The notes under the pieces are model-generated. The model worked only from the letters and a program-made list of their open reading frames with translations. It was not told the DNA's origin and ran no database searches. The translations under genes were made by a program, and so were the position numbers. This document shows, piece after piece, positions 10,689-21,501 of a stretch of DNA of 64,000 nucleotides (its first letter is position 1; each line of letters begins with the position of its first letter). Origin of the DNA: Oscarella lobularis (taxonomy: Eukaryota; Porifera; Homoscleromorpha; Homosclerophorida; Oscarellidae); assembly GCF_947507565.1 (NCBI RefSeq), contig NC_089191.1, positions 1,240,001-1,304,000 of the forward strand. Reading direction: 5' to 3'.

Positions 10689-11106
10689 TATCCCACTCCT
10701 GTCGCAACAATGTGATGGTCGGGGGTGCGAACACACAACTGGTTGGTCCTGAGTACCGTGTCAAAGAACAACCTGTATTGCCCCACAACACGTTATGAGG
10801 GCCCTTGTCCCCACCCATAAGGTAAGACATACCATGCATTCCTTATAACAAGTAATAGAATGTTAGGGTCCAACCCCGACGTACAGTGTGTCCGGTAATT
10901 ATTTGCGGTGATTCGCTCTCAGGTGATTTGCACCAGTCGGCTTTTTGGAAGGTTTTCTCGAAAACTAAGCCACGCCGCTCGGCTATAAAGCTACGGGCCT
11001 TGAATGTACAAAGGTTTAAACTTAGTCAGGCGAGGGCGCGCAGGGCGTCGTTCTTCCGGGAGAGTGAAGTTTTGTCCGGGATTTACCCTAGCGTAACCGT
11101 AGCCAC
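10689..11106. other. Probable 5' LTR/leader remains of the Ty3 fragment
   Basis: No coding frame is supported. TTGCGACAGGAGTGGGAT on the minus strand near 10695-10715 resembles the leader of the Ty3 copy at 2142. The LTR boundary was not found. Confidence 0.3.
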
Positions 11107-11746
11107 CTAGCCTCGCAAGCCAGGCGCTACGCGCGTGACCTGGTGGGCGTAACAACCGCTCACGTCGCGTAGGGCCTGGACGCACTGGTATCACGTGTCT
11201 TACCCGATAGTACATGTGACCTTCATTCGGCCACGCCTTGCCCTACGTATTTTCGACGTGAATTACCGAGCGATTCACGACACACAAAAAGCTTTTGGTC
11301 GGTACATCAGTACTACTGTACCACACGGAAAATACCGTACCACACGGGGAATACTGTACCACACGGGGAATAGACGTTATTCCTGTCTACGAAAGAAGCC
11401 TCTTTGTTGGTCATGAGGCAATCGAACTTCAAGTTCGATTGGCTCATGACCATCTTGGCTTTGGGAGACTCAACGATCTCGTAGACAGGGATATAATGTA
11501 ACAGCCTGCCGCGAACTAAATCTAGTAAAGAGGCAAAGAACAGGAGATATACCGACCAAAAGCTTTTTGTGTGTCGTAAATCGCTCGGTAATTCACGTCG
11601 AAGCAACGCTCTACGTAGGGCGAGGCGTGGCCGAATGAGGGTCACATGTACTATAGGGTAAGACACGTGATACCAGTGCGTCCAGGCCCTTCTCCTTCCC
11701 GGGTTTATCCGGGATCAGAGGAGAAGGGCCTGGCTTGCGAGGCTAG
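11107..11746. mobile_element. Palindromic element with about 210-bp inverted repeats and terminal hairpins
   Basis: Starts CTAGCCTCGCAAGCCAGGC and ends with its exact complement. Inside each terminal hairpin the arms continue matching through the ATCACGTGTCTTACCC segment and the TACCGAGCGATT segment to about 11310/11530. The centre is itself palindromic: CCTGTCTACGA near 11385 pairs with TCGTAGACAGG near 11480, enclosing CAATCGAACTTCAAGTTCGATTG. Three roughly 19-bp units with TACCACACGG lie at 11318-11372. Flanks TAGCCAC and TAGCAAC look like a 7-bp target duplication with one mismatch. No coding potential. Confidence 0.75.
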
Positions 11747-12380
11747 TAGCAACCCCAATGTCTCTTCCTTTGTCTTCCAGAACGAGTCCGTTGAAGGTTC
11801 TTGTGCAGGAAGTCGTCGAAAACGGTAAAACTACTCTCTTTTCACGCTTACTTCGTAAACAGGAAAACTTCTGTCTAAGACGCTCCGCTTGACCGATTTC
11901 GTTGCTTTCTTCGGTAGCGGAAAGCGAAAAGACGGCAGATTTTGTACAGAAGCACTCAGCAGGACCCAAAAACGATAGAGCATGCGCGACCTAAAATGAC
12001 GTCACAAGAGACTCTGGCCAACCAATAAACCGAAAAGCATTCTGTGAAATGTTTAGGTCTGGGGTAAGGCCTACAGGCTTCGGGTAAGCTTCGCTCGAAG
12101 CCTAACACACGCGCAAACGTATAAACTTTGTCTGCGCAACTTGCCACGAAAAACGAAGAGGGGGCCATTTGAGATAATGGGCAGAGAAGCCGCAGATCCG
12201 ACGTTCGCTAATTAGTTACGGTCCTCTGCGTCGATGCGAAAGGCGTGAACACATATTCGTATGTAGCACAAAGCTTACCTTTTTGTAAACATTCGGTTTC
12301 GCGCTTCAGCTGAGGGATTTGGCGCGTAGGAAGCGTTTTCGCGCATTTTTTTCCGCGCCTCCGATCTCTTCGCATCTCCT

Positions 12381-12770
12381 ATGGACAGCTCAAACGAGTG
12401 CATTTTCGCGTTGAAGGAAGGTTACACTACCCGATCTAGGACATCCAGAGGATTGGCCTGCCACGGAAGAGTCCGTTTGTACACAGGAAAGGATGCGCGT
12501 CAGAGAGGCTTCGCCCACGATGTTTCGCTTTGCTATCGCCACAGCAGCAGGCAGTCCGACGAATCGCTTCGCTGCGCGGCCGTTTTTAGTAATAGCGAGT
12601 GTGCTGGTCGTCTTCGCCCTTGTCCACAACGCTTGAACGAAGTCTTGGACGATCTCAGCGATGCCTTATCGGCCTATTTGTGCAAAAAGCACAGCGAGGA
12701 CATCGAATCTATGCCCGACGTTCTGAATCACCCGCGTTACACCCCCCGCCAAAACGTGCTGTACAGGTAG
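12381..12770 (+). CDS. Candidate 5' exon of the RING-finger gene
   Basis: Open frame of 129 residues ending in LNEVLDDLSDALSAYLCKK, which reads like helical protein. A CAG|GTAGGG donor near 12768 and a TCTAG acceptor before 12853 exist. The phase joining to the next exon, however, fits the neighbouring frame (PPPKRAVQ) better. Either a frame break lies here or the true start is elsewhere. Confidence 0.3.
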   Translation: MDSSNECIFALKEGYTTRSRTSRGLACHGRVRLYTGKDARQRGFAHDVSLCYRHSSRQSDESLRCAAVFSNSECAGRLRPCPQRLNEVLDDLSDALSAYLCKKHSEDIESMPDVLNHPRYTPRQNVLYR

Positions 12771-12852
12771 GGGTCGTAGCACCGGCGAGGAACCCAGCTC
12801 AGGTGAGCCGAAAAGCGACATCCTATCAGCAATTCAAAAGAGATGAGTCTAG

Positions 12853-15618
12853 CCAGAGGAACGCGCCCATCCCTTACCCAATTTGCTTGAAGCGGAACTC
12901 CTGCGGGCAAAAGAAGAGCTGACCGTCGCGCGTGGCAGGATACAGGAATTGGAAGTAGAAAATCAGCAACTCCGTGATGAATTAGCAAGAATGAAGTCTC
13001 AAAGTAAGGAGTACAATAATATATAATTTTTATCATATAAATAACGTGACTTACAGAGTCGTTCCCGGAGCTATTCAGTGACTTTCAGACTGCACTCTAT
13101 AGGCATCTTAGCGCCCATAAAAGCAGGCTTTATAATCCCACCGCAATGAGGAACTTTTGCGAGGAGATTGCTCCGGGATTGTTCGATCAGCTAGAAAAAG
13201 CCATTACCAGCAATTACCCTGAAAGTGACAAAAGAGCAAACCTTCGTCAAATACACGTCGTCAGTGAACTCCATAGACTGGCCTACTTCAGTAACCAGGT
13301 AAATATAATTCTGTAAACAAAAGTAAATTATTGTACATATGTACTTTAGAAAAACACCTCTTTTGTGAACGATGTCGGTCTGCACCTTTCAATGTCAGGG
13401 TGCTCTGAAGCAGCCCTAGAATGCGGTCGCGTCCTCGGATTCAGCGGACACCCAGACACCATTCGACACTTCAGAAAAAACCTAGGAAAAGACAATATTC
13501 AATTTGTCAATACCTATGTTGACGAGGCAGTGAAAAAGAAAAGGCCAGCTTAATTAAATATTTATTTATCTAAATAATTACAAAAATATTGTATTTTCTG
13601 TAGATTGGGAATACTAATAATCGATGATTTTCATTCCATTCACACAATTCAAAGACCAACTTCATCAGAGACGTCTACTGCCATTCACATGGCAACAGTC
13701 CTCATCGACGTTCACGACACGATTCCTTCGATGCCTCTTCCCGATCAGTCAATACATTATTGGCCCACGGCAAATGCGTGTCCTGGAGAAATAAATACAG
13801 GCAGAATTATTGATCACTTCATTTGCCTTTTTCCAAAATTCTTCTCTGAGACGTACTTTACGTCTTTGCCTGATTCATTTCATCTTCTTGATACAACCAA
13901 TTTGCAAGAGTCTCTAGAAAGTCTTAGGTAAAATATTTTTACTTTTATTTTAAACATGACTAAATGCTTTACCTTTACAGATGCTATTCAACACCAAATC
14001 AGCGAGACTTCGATCTCTTGAAAACTTCGAGGTTGCTGAATGAGGATGAGCAGCCGCTGAGGTCGATGAAGGATTACGACACTGCCATAAAAAATACGAT
14101 CAAACTTCATCCGACTCTAAAAGAATATTTGCGATTGTCTGTTCTTCCTTCTTTGGGAGACTATCTTACTTTTTATTATCAGAAAAAACTTATAGCCCAG
14201 GTAAAGTAAAATTCTGTACCATTTAGTGAATTCTAATACCGTCTTCCCCAGTGCAACGACAGAAGCCATTACATGCATGCACTGCTGCCAATGTTGGGGC
14301 CCTTCCACATTTACCTCAATGCTCTTGAGAATCTTATGAGCTTGTATCATTTCTTTTTTTCCGGTAAGACTGTCTAATTTCCTTTGACTAGGTATGCACA
14401 CCTATTTTTCTGTTAGACCTCTACAAAACTCTGTTCGGAGATAAGAAAATCCTACCCAAGAAACCCCACCATATGAGAACAACAACATTGCTCTCAGCTG
14501 TTGTTGGGGGATGGCTTAAAATACGAAAGGACATACTGCAATTATTCGGGCTCTGCAAGAACGCCGAATTCCTTCTGCTTCGGCATTTTTTGGATACACT
14601 TGCACCATTGATATTTTTCTTCTACTCCGCCATACACAGGGGAAGTGTGTATGGATTATGGGAGGAATCAATGGTGCAATTGGCAGTGATGTTCATCCTA
14701 CAGAAGCGACACCATTACAATAAGGCAATGCTGTCAACAATCAGTGACTGCCTGCATCACGAGGCTGTTATTCCGCAGTGGAAAACGACGTTCAGCTCCT
14801 ACATGAACGTTTTTACGGAGAAGAAAGTCGAAGTCTTTCATTCCCTCCTCAGAATGCAGTGCCCATCATGGTCAAATTCTGCACAGATCGCAGAATTTGC
14901 TCATGTGCTTAGCGCCAAAAAGTTCGATAGCGAGTTCTCGCAAAACTTCTTGGCCGCTCGTCTTCGAAAGGGGGTAAAGCACAACGTCACTTTGTTAGCG
15001 GGGAAAACAGCAGAATACCTAGTTCGAAAATTTAGAACTCTGTATGAGAACAGCGAGGACGTGCGTGAAATTCGGGGCAGATCAAGGACCTCCCGAACGT
15101 ACCGACTTAACGTACTGACCGGAGAAGTCGACCAAAAGTGTATGCCTCTTGCCTATTCGACAGAAAGGCCACCGTCGCAAGAGGTGCTGTGCGATAGCGA
15201 ATCCTGTGCAGAAAGCACTGCAATCAATGCCGTCTTGCTAAGCTGTGGACATTGCTTTCACATCTCTTGTCTTCGCCAGTCTTCTACCTGCCCAATATGC
15301 GAACCGTTTATTATTGATCGGATAAAGGCTTTATGCTCTACCTTCAATAAAAATTTGAGAACCGAAAGGATCCACGAAGAAGAAGACGAAGAATCCGAAA
15401 ACATAGAAGAAGACAATGAAGACGAGTTGGACGAAGAGACAAACGAATATTACGGAACGAGTGAATTTCAACAGCATCTCCTCGGCCAAATCCTCCAGCT
15501 ACCTCGATCAGTGAAACTTCCCAAATTCATTTCTGAAAAACAGAGGAAAGAAGCCGAACCAGATGTCTCTCAGCGATACAACATCGTGAGATTCTCAAGG
15601 TTTCACGTAAGCCGATAA
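12853..15618 (+). CDS. Multi-exon RING-finger protein of a transposon-like family
   Basis: Seven exons in consistent phase: 12853-13003, 13057-13298, 13350-13543, 13604-13927, 13981-14200, 14252-14363, 14417-15618, about 814 codons. Introns are 50-60 bases; the third has a GC donor. The N terminus is a coiled coil (ELEVENQQLRDELARMKSQ); then IIDDFHSIHTIQRP, MLGPFHIYLNALENLM and HHYNKAMLSTISDC. The C terminus has a RING (CDSES...LSCGHCFHISCL...CPIC) and an acidic tail. From memory, proteins with this order, including a terminal RING-like motif, are hugely repeated in some fungi and invertebrates, which suggests a mobile origin. The first exon is unresolved; 12381-12770 is a candidate. RING implies ubiquitin-ligase activity, unproven. 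Confidence 0.75.
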
Positions 15619-16250
15619 ATATTTTGCTAAAGTTCCTTTCAAACCAATTTGATTTGCTTAGTGAACGTCGAAAAATGCACAACCGTGCAGGAAGAAGGCA
15701 CCAAAACATTTTGCAAAGATTTTCTTGGCATTGCATCTAAAAATACAAAGTGAGTCAAAAGGTTCCGCCAAAAACGGCACTTTCGTACAAGCCATAGAAA
15801 CAGCACAAAGTAGAAGTACAAGGTCTTTACATAGAGAAACAAACGTCCATGCTTCCCATTTTCTGTAATCACTCGGTAGACGACACGACGATCGCAAACT
15901 TCGCCTTCGTTCAGAGAAGGCCTTGGACTCTAAAAAGCGCCGAAAGGCAAGATATCACTGCAAAGAGACCGATTTTGGTACCGTAAAAGCCAAGAAGAAC
16001 ACTGGAGCGAAGATATTGAGCATAGAAAGGAAGCCTGTTGCTTAGCAGCACGCGCATGCTCAATCGTTATTGGGTCTTGCTGAAGCACTCCCAAGCATTA
16101 GCGTGCGCTATACTTCACTAATTACGTAAGACGCACATCAAAGAGACTCTCCCACTTGTTATCGAATTAGAGATTGAACGTGCCTCATTACTGCAGCTTG
16201 AGGTAATCAAATTAATTAATTAATTGTATAGAGCAGAGACGAGAATTTTC
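15619..16250. other. Intergenic, no gene recognised
   Basis: Downstream region of the RING gene. An ATTAATTAATTAATT run is present near 16212. Nothing else is supported. Confidence 0.5.
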
Positions 16251-16256
16251 TTGTTT

Positions 16257-17041
16257 TATTCAAACTCCGCCGCTAAAATCTGGCGGTCTTCGGTATCAAG
16301 GGTGTCTCCGGTATCATCTTCGTCGCCACTTTTGTCCGTCAAATCATATTCGTCAGCTTCTTCGTTTTCCATGTCGCTTACTTCAAAGTCCACGATGAAC
16401 TGATCTACGGCCTCTTCAAGTAAGCGATCTTACTTCCAGAATTCGTCTTCTTCCATCATTGTCGTCTTAGGGTATGTCGTCACTTTCTATGTCTTCGCGC
16501 TCTTCGATGTCCTCAAACTCTGCACTAAAATATGAAGCATCGTCATCGTCATCGGCCAAGTCTTCGACAGTGGGGCACGCAACGTCCTCATTTTCCCATT
16601 CCCATGCAACTGTATCATCGTCGAATTGCAAGGGCTCCGCGAATGATGTCATGACTATTGTTTCTGTCTATAATAGAAGTTCCAGTTGTAAATGCCTATT
16701 CTACCACCTATCAGTAGCATTTTTTGTCTTACATTGATGTCAAAGCTGCTGTAGGGAATGATAACTTGAGGCCAAGATGCTAAGCGGATTTTAGCACTAT
16801 TAACGAGACAGTCAAGTGAAGGCCCAGGTTCGTTATCTTCCCTATGACAGATGCTCGACAACGGTGAAGATCGACGGTGAGAACAGGGAAGCATGGAACG
16901 ACGTAAGGAATGCCCTCGTAGACACCGAGTACAGTGCACCCACGCATAAGGTTCCCACGTGACCCTTCCCCGGATTTCGCCGCGTAATTCAAAATGAAAA
17001 GGCTTTACTATCTTTTCGCCACCGCGAAACGATAGTAACAT
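16257..17041 (-). pseudogene. Decayed gene with acidic C-terminal tail
   Basis: The minus strand encodes an Asp/Glu-rich run (EDLADDDDDASYFSAEFEDI, then after frame breaks MEEDEFWK-stop-DRLLEEAVDQF and DKSGDEDDTGDTLDTED). It ends in TAA overlapping an AATAAA signal at about 16252-16258. Upstream, WEPYAWVHCTRCLRG and IRLASWPQVIIPYSSFDIN look protein-like and may be an earlier exon. At least one stop and two frame changes are present. I do not recognise the family. A 19-base stretch (TTATGCGTGGGTGCACTGT) recurs at about 17746 on the other strand. Confidence 0.4.
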
Positions 17042-17059
17042 CCTTTCTCTAAGATTTGG

Positions 17060-17880
17060 TCGAAGGATTAGTCAAGCATGCTCGTCTAATCCTTCATAAT
17101 AGCGTAAAAGTACTTTTCTTCGTTTCCTGGCGTCAATCCCTTAGTAGGTACCCACATCCTTCTTCAAAACGAAACGGCCTACACTTCTCTAAATATTGGT
17201 CGAAGCGATTTTCGGTTGGTCTTTCGCTCTCCTAAGTTACGCTCTGAAGTATCGTTGCTAAGGGCGTTTCCGAGAGCCTACGCAGAAATTCGCGATTCGG
17301 CGCCCTCGCGAAACGACATTAAAAGGGAAACTAAAAACTTTGGTCGAAGCGATTGTCGATCTTTCGTTTAGTTTCGAAGTTATATTTTGCGACTTTGTTG
17401 TTATGGGCTTGGCTAACGCGCGCGCCGGCTTCCACACCAACAATGCAGTAAAAGGTGCTAAACTATTTACTGTGATACTTTCCCATTCTTCTCTAATCTA
17501 TTGCTAACGGAATGTGCCCTGTAAGAGGTAAAAAAGTCTCGAAGTAGTTCTACCGCGCTAGGGCGTCACCAAGGGAACCTAACGGTCGCGTACGCTACGA
17601 GCCAATCATAGAGCAGCACGTGACCTCTATCTGCGTAATGCGTCGAACGCCTACGTGCCTTACATCATACAGGACAGACGATTCCAATATTCCCGATCAC
17701 GCACGACGTTTGACGCGATCGCTAGCGCGCTTTAAAGTGAGGAAGTTTATGCGTGGGTGCACTGTATGTATGAGTGAAAACTTCAGGCGTTTATCTTCCG
17801 CTAGACGGCAGTTAACGCACATAACAGTTTAATGTCGGCGATTAAACCCCGTTTCTAAAATGGGCGTGTTCTTAGCGCAC
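17060..17880. other. Intergenic, no gene recognised
   Basis: TTGGTCGAAGCGATT recurs near 17197 and 17340, and a related TTTGGTCGAAGGATT is at 17054, suggesting a degenerate local repeat. A further related stretch (GCGATTTTAGATCTTTTGCC...TTTGCGACTTTGTTGT) lies at 35886-35940. No coding region. Confidence 0.35.
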
Positions 17881-18089
17881 TAGGGTGAGATACCCCCCTG
17901 GAGACCATCCGTGCTTCCGAATCTCTTGTGCGTTGCAAATTCGTCGAGTCGAATCGCGCCCGATCTCGGCGACATCAGCGGCCCAAACAACCATATCACG
18001 ATATCGTTCATTTGGATATATGTACTCTACTGTTTACGACACCTGTCAGCTGCATCCTATTTTGTCATTTTGCTAATTTTTCCCTTTCA

Positions 18090-19396
18090 TTCTAGCCTTG
18101 TTAAACTACGTAGACCTTTGTTGAAGCTGAAGAATAAACAACATGCATGTATTGAGGCATTCATGACAGGAACGGACGTCTTTCCTTGGTTGCCGACAGG
18201 ATATCGCAAATCTCTGTGCTATCAAGCACTTCCCTTTGTGTACGATTATATATTTAGACCAGATCGTTTATCGCAGAAATCAGGAAGCACCGTCATTGTG
18301 ATATGTCCATTGATTTCACTCATGATTGACCAAGTTAAGCATAAAGTAGACGTCAGCGCAGGCAGCTATTTCGTCGTCTGGAGCGGGTGTACCTAAAAAT
18401 TTGTTGTGTAACGAAGTGAACTGTGGTGAACAAACTTTCCTGTATACTACTCCTGAAGCTGTTATGCCATCCATGGAGATGGAGAGATTTAATACATAGC
18501 ACTATCCGTGTAATTGCCGTTGTCTTGGATGAGGCGCATTGCCTATCGAAATGGAACAGAGACTTTCGTCCTGCATACGGTAAACTTCACGAAGTAAGTG
18601 CGTTAGTGCCTAACTGCACCCCACTATTAGCTTGCACTGCCAAAGCAACTTTGAACGTTAGAAAGACATCGCAAAATGTCTACAAATGGAACGCTGTAAA
18701 GTCATCAGCAAGTGTCTAGATCGGCCTAACATTTTTTACTCTGTTCATTCACGTTCTGATATTGACAGCAACATGAGGACACTTAAAGCTCTCAAGCGTC
18801 AAGCTCCCCGGACGATTGTGTACTGCCGGGCCCTAAATCTGTGCGCAGAACTGTATTGCTTCTTTCATTTCTATCTTGGTGAGGACTCGTATTAACCCTC
18901 GGGAGCTGCTCACATTAGTAAGAACCGACTTTTGCCATGTATCATTCCAATACTACTCATCACTTGAAAGAAACGGTCATTGAGAACCTGGGCGTTCCAG
19001 ATGGTGTGGTGGGAGTTGCATTTGCGAACATTGCTCTTGGGATGGGAGTAGATTTTAAAGACATTAATGCTATTATTCACTACGGCGCTCCGCATAGACG
19101 ACTACTTCCAGGAAAGTGGACGAGGCGGACGATCAGGTGCTAAGGCGCGTTCAGATATCTATTGGAAGCCGAAAGACTGCCCATTGATCAAAGAAACCAA
19201 ATGTACTCGACATCGTGAAGTCGTAGATGTTCGAAAATATGTCGAAAACACAAAAGTACGTAGGAGAAAGTGGCTGTTAGACTACTTCGATCCTGCTTTT
19301 TATGACTCACAAGGCGACCCACACGAGTGCTGCGACATTTTCTCTGCTAAATATACACTCGAATTGCGAATTTTTATGCATTTAAAAATTTATTAA
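18090..19396 (+). pseudogene. RecQ-like helicase, locus A (decayed)
   Basis: After an acceptor TTCTAG at 18096 the reading gives KLKNKQHACIEAFMTG (Q-motif region), Walker A PTGYRKS (Arg in place of Gly), motif Ia VICPLISLMIDQV, LYTTPEAV, motif II VVLDEAHCLSKW, motif III LACTAKAT, motif IV RTIVYCRA, motif V FANIALGMGVDFKDI, motif VI ESGRGGRSG, then a Cys-bearing zinc domain ending CCD. Several frame changes and the Walker A defect make it inactive. Its stop TAA (19394-19396) coincides with the 3' end of the DUF6589 gene on the other strand. Same order as locus B at 41604. Confidence 0.8.
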
Positions 19397-19936
19397 GTAG
19401 CGGTAGATGATGGACCTTCATCTGTGTCAGTGTCATCTCTGCTAGTCCACGATTAAATTGTACATATTCTTTTTTTATCCACTTCAAGGTCTTATCTCTG
19501 TCCCAGTTAGCCAACGGATCTAATTTCTGCTCTGGAAAGGCTGTGTGAGATCGCTGTGGGATGAAATGTAACAGTTTTTCCTTTAGGACAACATTTGAAA
19601 CTTTCTGAATGTCTTCTGCATCTGAACGAGAGTTGTGACCAACCGTTGAGACGGGTAAATTAGTTTTTGGTCAAACGCTTTACAAATATTGTCCAAGATA
19701 GTCACACTACGATCAGAATTTTGCAAGGCGGATTCCGTCAAATTCGGGCCCATTTTTCCGTGATATGCTTGATTCGCTTATTTACGTTCTCATTGTGCAG
19801 GTCGCACGGAATATTATTCCCAATCCGCCACGAGTGTTAACAAATCTATCCCACAATATGTGATGGGCCAGCTGGGGGAGCAGACTGATTTGACTTGGAA
19901 CTGAAACCGCAGAGATTCTAATGCACTTTTGCTGTT

Positions 19937-20118
19937 AATACTTGACTTCCAGATGCTATGGAAGGTCCAATGCCTGTGTCGGCATTAATTCATGCTGCCA
20001 CAATGGTTACAGCCGGGGTTTTTCTAATAATACGGTCTGGGCCTCTTTTCGAGGGTTCTCCTTTAGCATTAACTGTTACAACAGTTGTAGGAGCCTTAAC
20101 AGCCTTTTTTGCTGCCAC
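19937..20118 (+). pseudogene. nad5: Mitochondrial ND5 fragment (NUMT part 1)
   Basis: The plus strand reads [21 protein letters not shown] and on through VTAGVF, ending LTAFFAAT: the highly conserved quinone-chamber region of NADH dehydrogenase subunit 5. The Trp of the conserved [11 protein letters not shown] motif is written TGA (19943-19945), a stop in the nuclear code. Similarity stops exactly where reversed cytochrome b begins. It is too short to function and lies inside a DUF6589 pseudogene. Confidence 0.9.
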
Positions 20119-20312
20119 TTGGCCAAGTGGTCTAAAAGTTAATCCTCTAAGAAGACTTTTATGTAGTACAGGTAAAAGGAAAAAAATTAAAATACTTGCG
20201 AACAAGGCTAATACACCACCCAGCTTATTAGGTATAGAACGTAATATTGCATAGGCAAATAAAAAATACCACTCTGGTCGTATGTGGACAGGGGTTACTA
20301 AAGGATTGGCTT
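20119..20312 (-). pseudogene. cob: Mitochondrial cytochrome b fragment (NUMT part 2)
   Basis: The minus strand reads [20 protein letters not shown], then [12 protein letters not shown] and a membrane segment, ending [10 protein letters not shown]: the C-terminal part of cytochrome b. Conserved Ile positions (AILR, SIPNK) use ATA, and conserved Arg positions (RGL, FRPL) use AGA, so the source code is 4, not 5. It is joined to the ND5 piece in opposite orientation at about 20118/20119. The left junction follows the DUF6589 residues HFRASNKQ. Confidence 0.92.
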
Positions 20313-21501
20313 GTTTATTTGACGCTCTAAAGTGACGAAGAAATCTTCCAGCAATAAAAGATCCTCTCGCCGTCTCCCTCTTTGCAAGCATCAACGAATT
20401 CTAGCATAAGTGTGCCAAAGTGACAGAGACTCTTTGCGTACTACCTATTCGAACATCTTCTGGAAGAGCAACTTCGTCAAAGGACGACATGTTGAGTTGT
20501 TCGCAAGCTTTAGCCATCAAATGTCCAACCACAACTGTCCGGAAAAAGTCGAATGTGGCGTCGACGCATTTCCTTGGCTCCTTCTGGGCCGTATGTCTGT
20601 TTAGAAAACTCTTAAAGTAGCCTACCGTTCCACGATCTCTTGTAAAAATATTTCCATGCCACCTAAAAGAAAGTGTGACCTTGTTTTAACTAGTGTAAGG
20701 GAACGCCAACTAAGACAATCTTACACTCAGAAGAGGCTCTAGCAGCTGCAGTCGTTCTTTAGGCGTAACCCCGTACACCATGAGTCTTTGAAGAGCCAGT
20801 TGACGCTCACATGTTAGTTGATCTCCGCCTGAGAGTTTTGTGGCAAATAGCCTTGCAAACTTTGCATAGTATCGTTCATATTGCTGTGTTTTGCGTCGTT
20901 CTTCGTCATGATAGACAGTCAAAAACAACAACTTCAGATTTTTGTGTCATTTGTGGCGAGTATTTGTGAAGAATACGATCCGGTATAGACTTTGAAAGTG
21001 GACGCAGGTGTACAATATATTTTGTGAAAAGTCGGCTGACCAGGACAATTAAATTCCCGCGGATTTGTTGGAGATCCAAGGAATTTGGCAGAACATCAGC
21101 AGAAGGAATATTCGTTTCTAGAGTATTTCTTTGAGTGGGTGAAGCTGGTGGCCTATTCTAAGTAAATGACACTCTTTTTCGCACGATCGAGATTTCAACA
21201 CGAGATCGTCTAGCGTTAATTTTGAAATCGCCTACAAGAAGAGAAAATCATAAGCAAGAGATAGTAAGTAGTGCCTGTCTGAACACCAACGGCGTAAGTT
21301 ATTGGAAACAGCTTTCCGATTAATTAGGCGCAGATTGCCAAAGTGAGCTCGTACGATAATTGGTCGACCGTTGGCTTACTATCAGAGGGTTCTCATTAGC
21401 AGGACAGTGGATGGAATTCTACAAGCGGTTCAGCAAAACGAAGTTAAGCAGCAAATCACTAAGAAAAACGCTTAAATAAATATGTCTCTACGTAGTAAAA
21501 A

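Larger units (their letters stand above)
19394..21190 (-). pseudogene. DUF6589-type transposon protein, locus A (decayed)
   Basis: From high to low: PSADVLPNSLDLQQIRGNL (about 21110), GGDQLTCERQ (about 20830), DRGTVGYFKSFLNR and DATFDFFRTVVVGHLMAKA (about 20520-20640), [19 protein letters not shown] (about 20350-20400), then after the mitochondrial insertion LRFQFQVKSVCSP, ILWDRFVNTRGG and ENVNKRIKH, ending in the acidic RDDTDTDEGPSSTAT and TAA with an adjacent AATAAA. Frame changes occur at several places. From memory, DUF6589 proteins are common in invertebrate and fungal genomes and behave like transposon genes. Convergent with the helicase at 18090-19396. Confidence 0.8.

Noticed and set aside
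16730-17041. Joining WEPYAWVHCTRC exon to the acidic tail by the GTAAGA donor
   Set aside because: The phases do not match, so I kept the region as an unresolved decayed gene.
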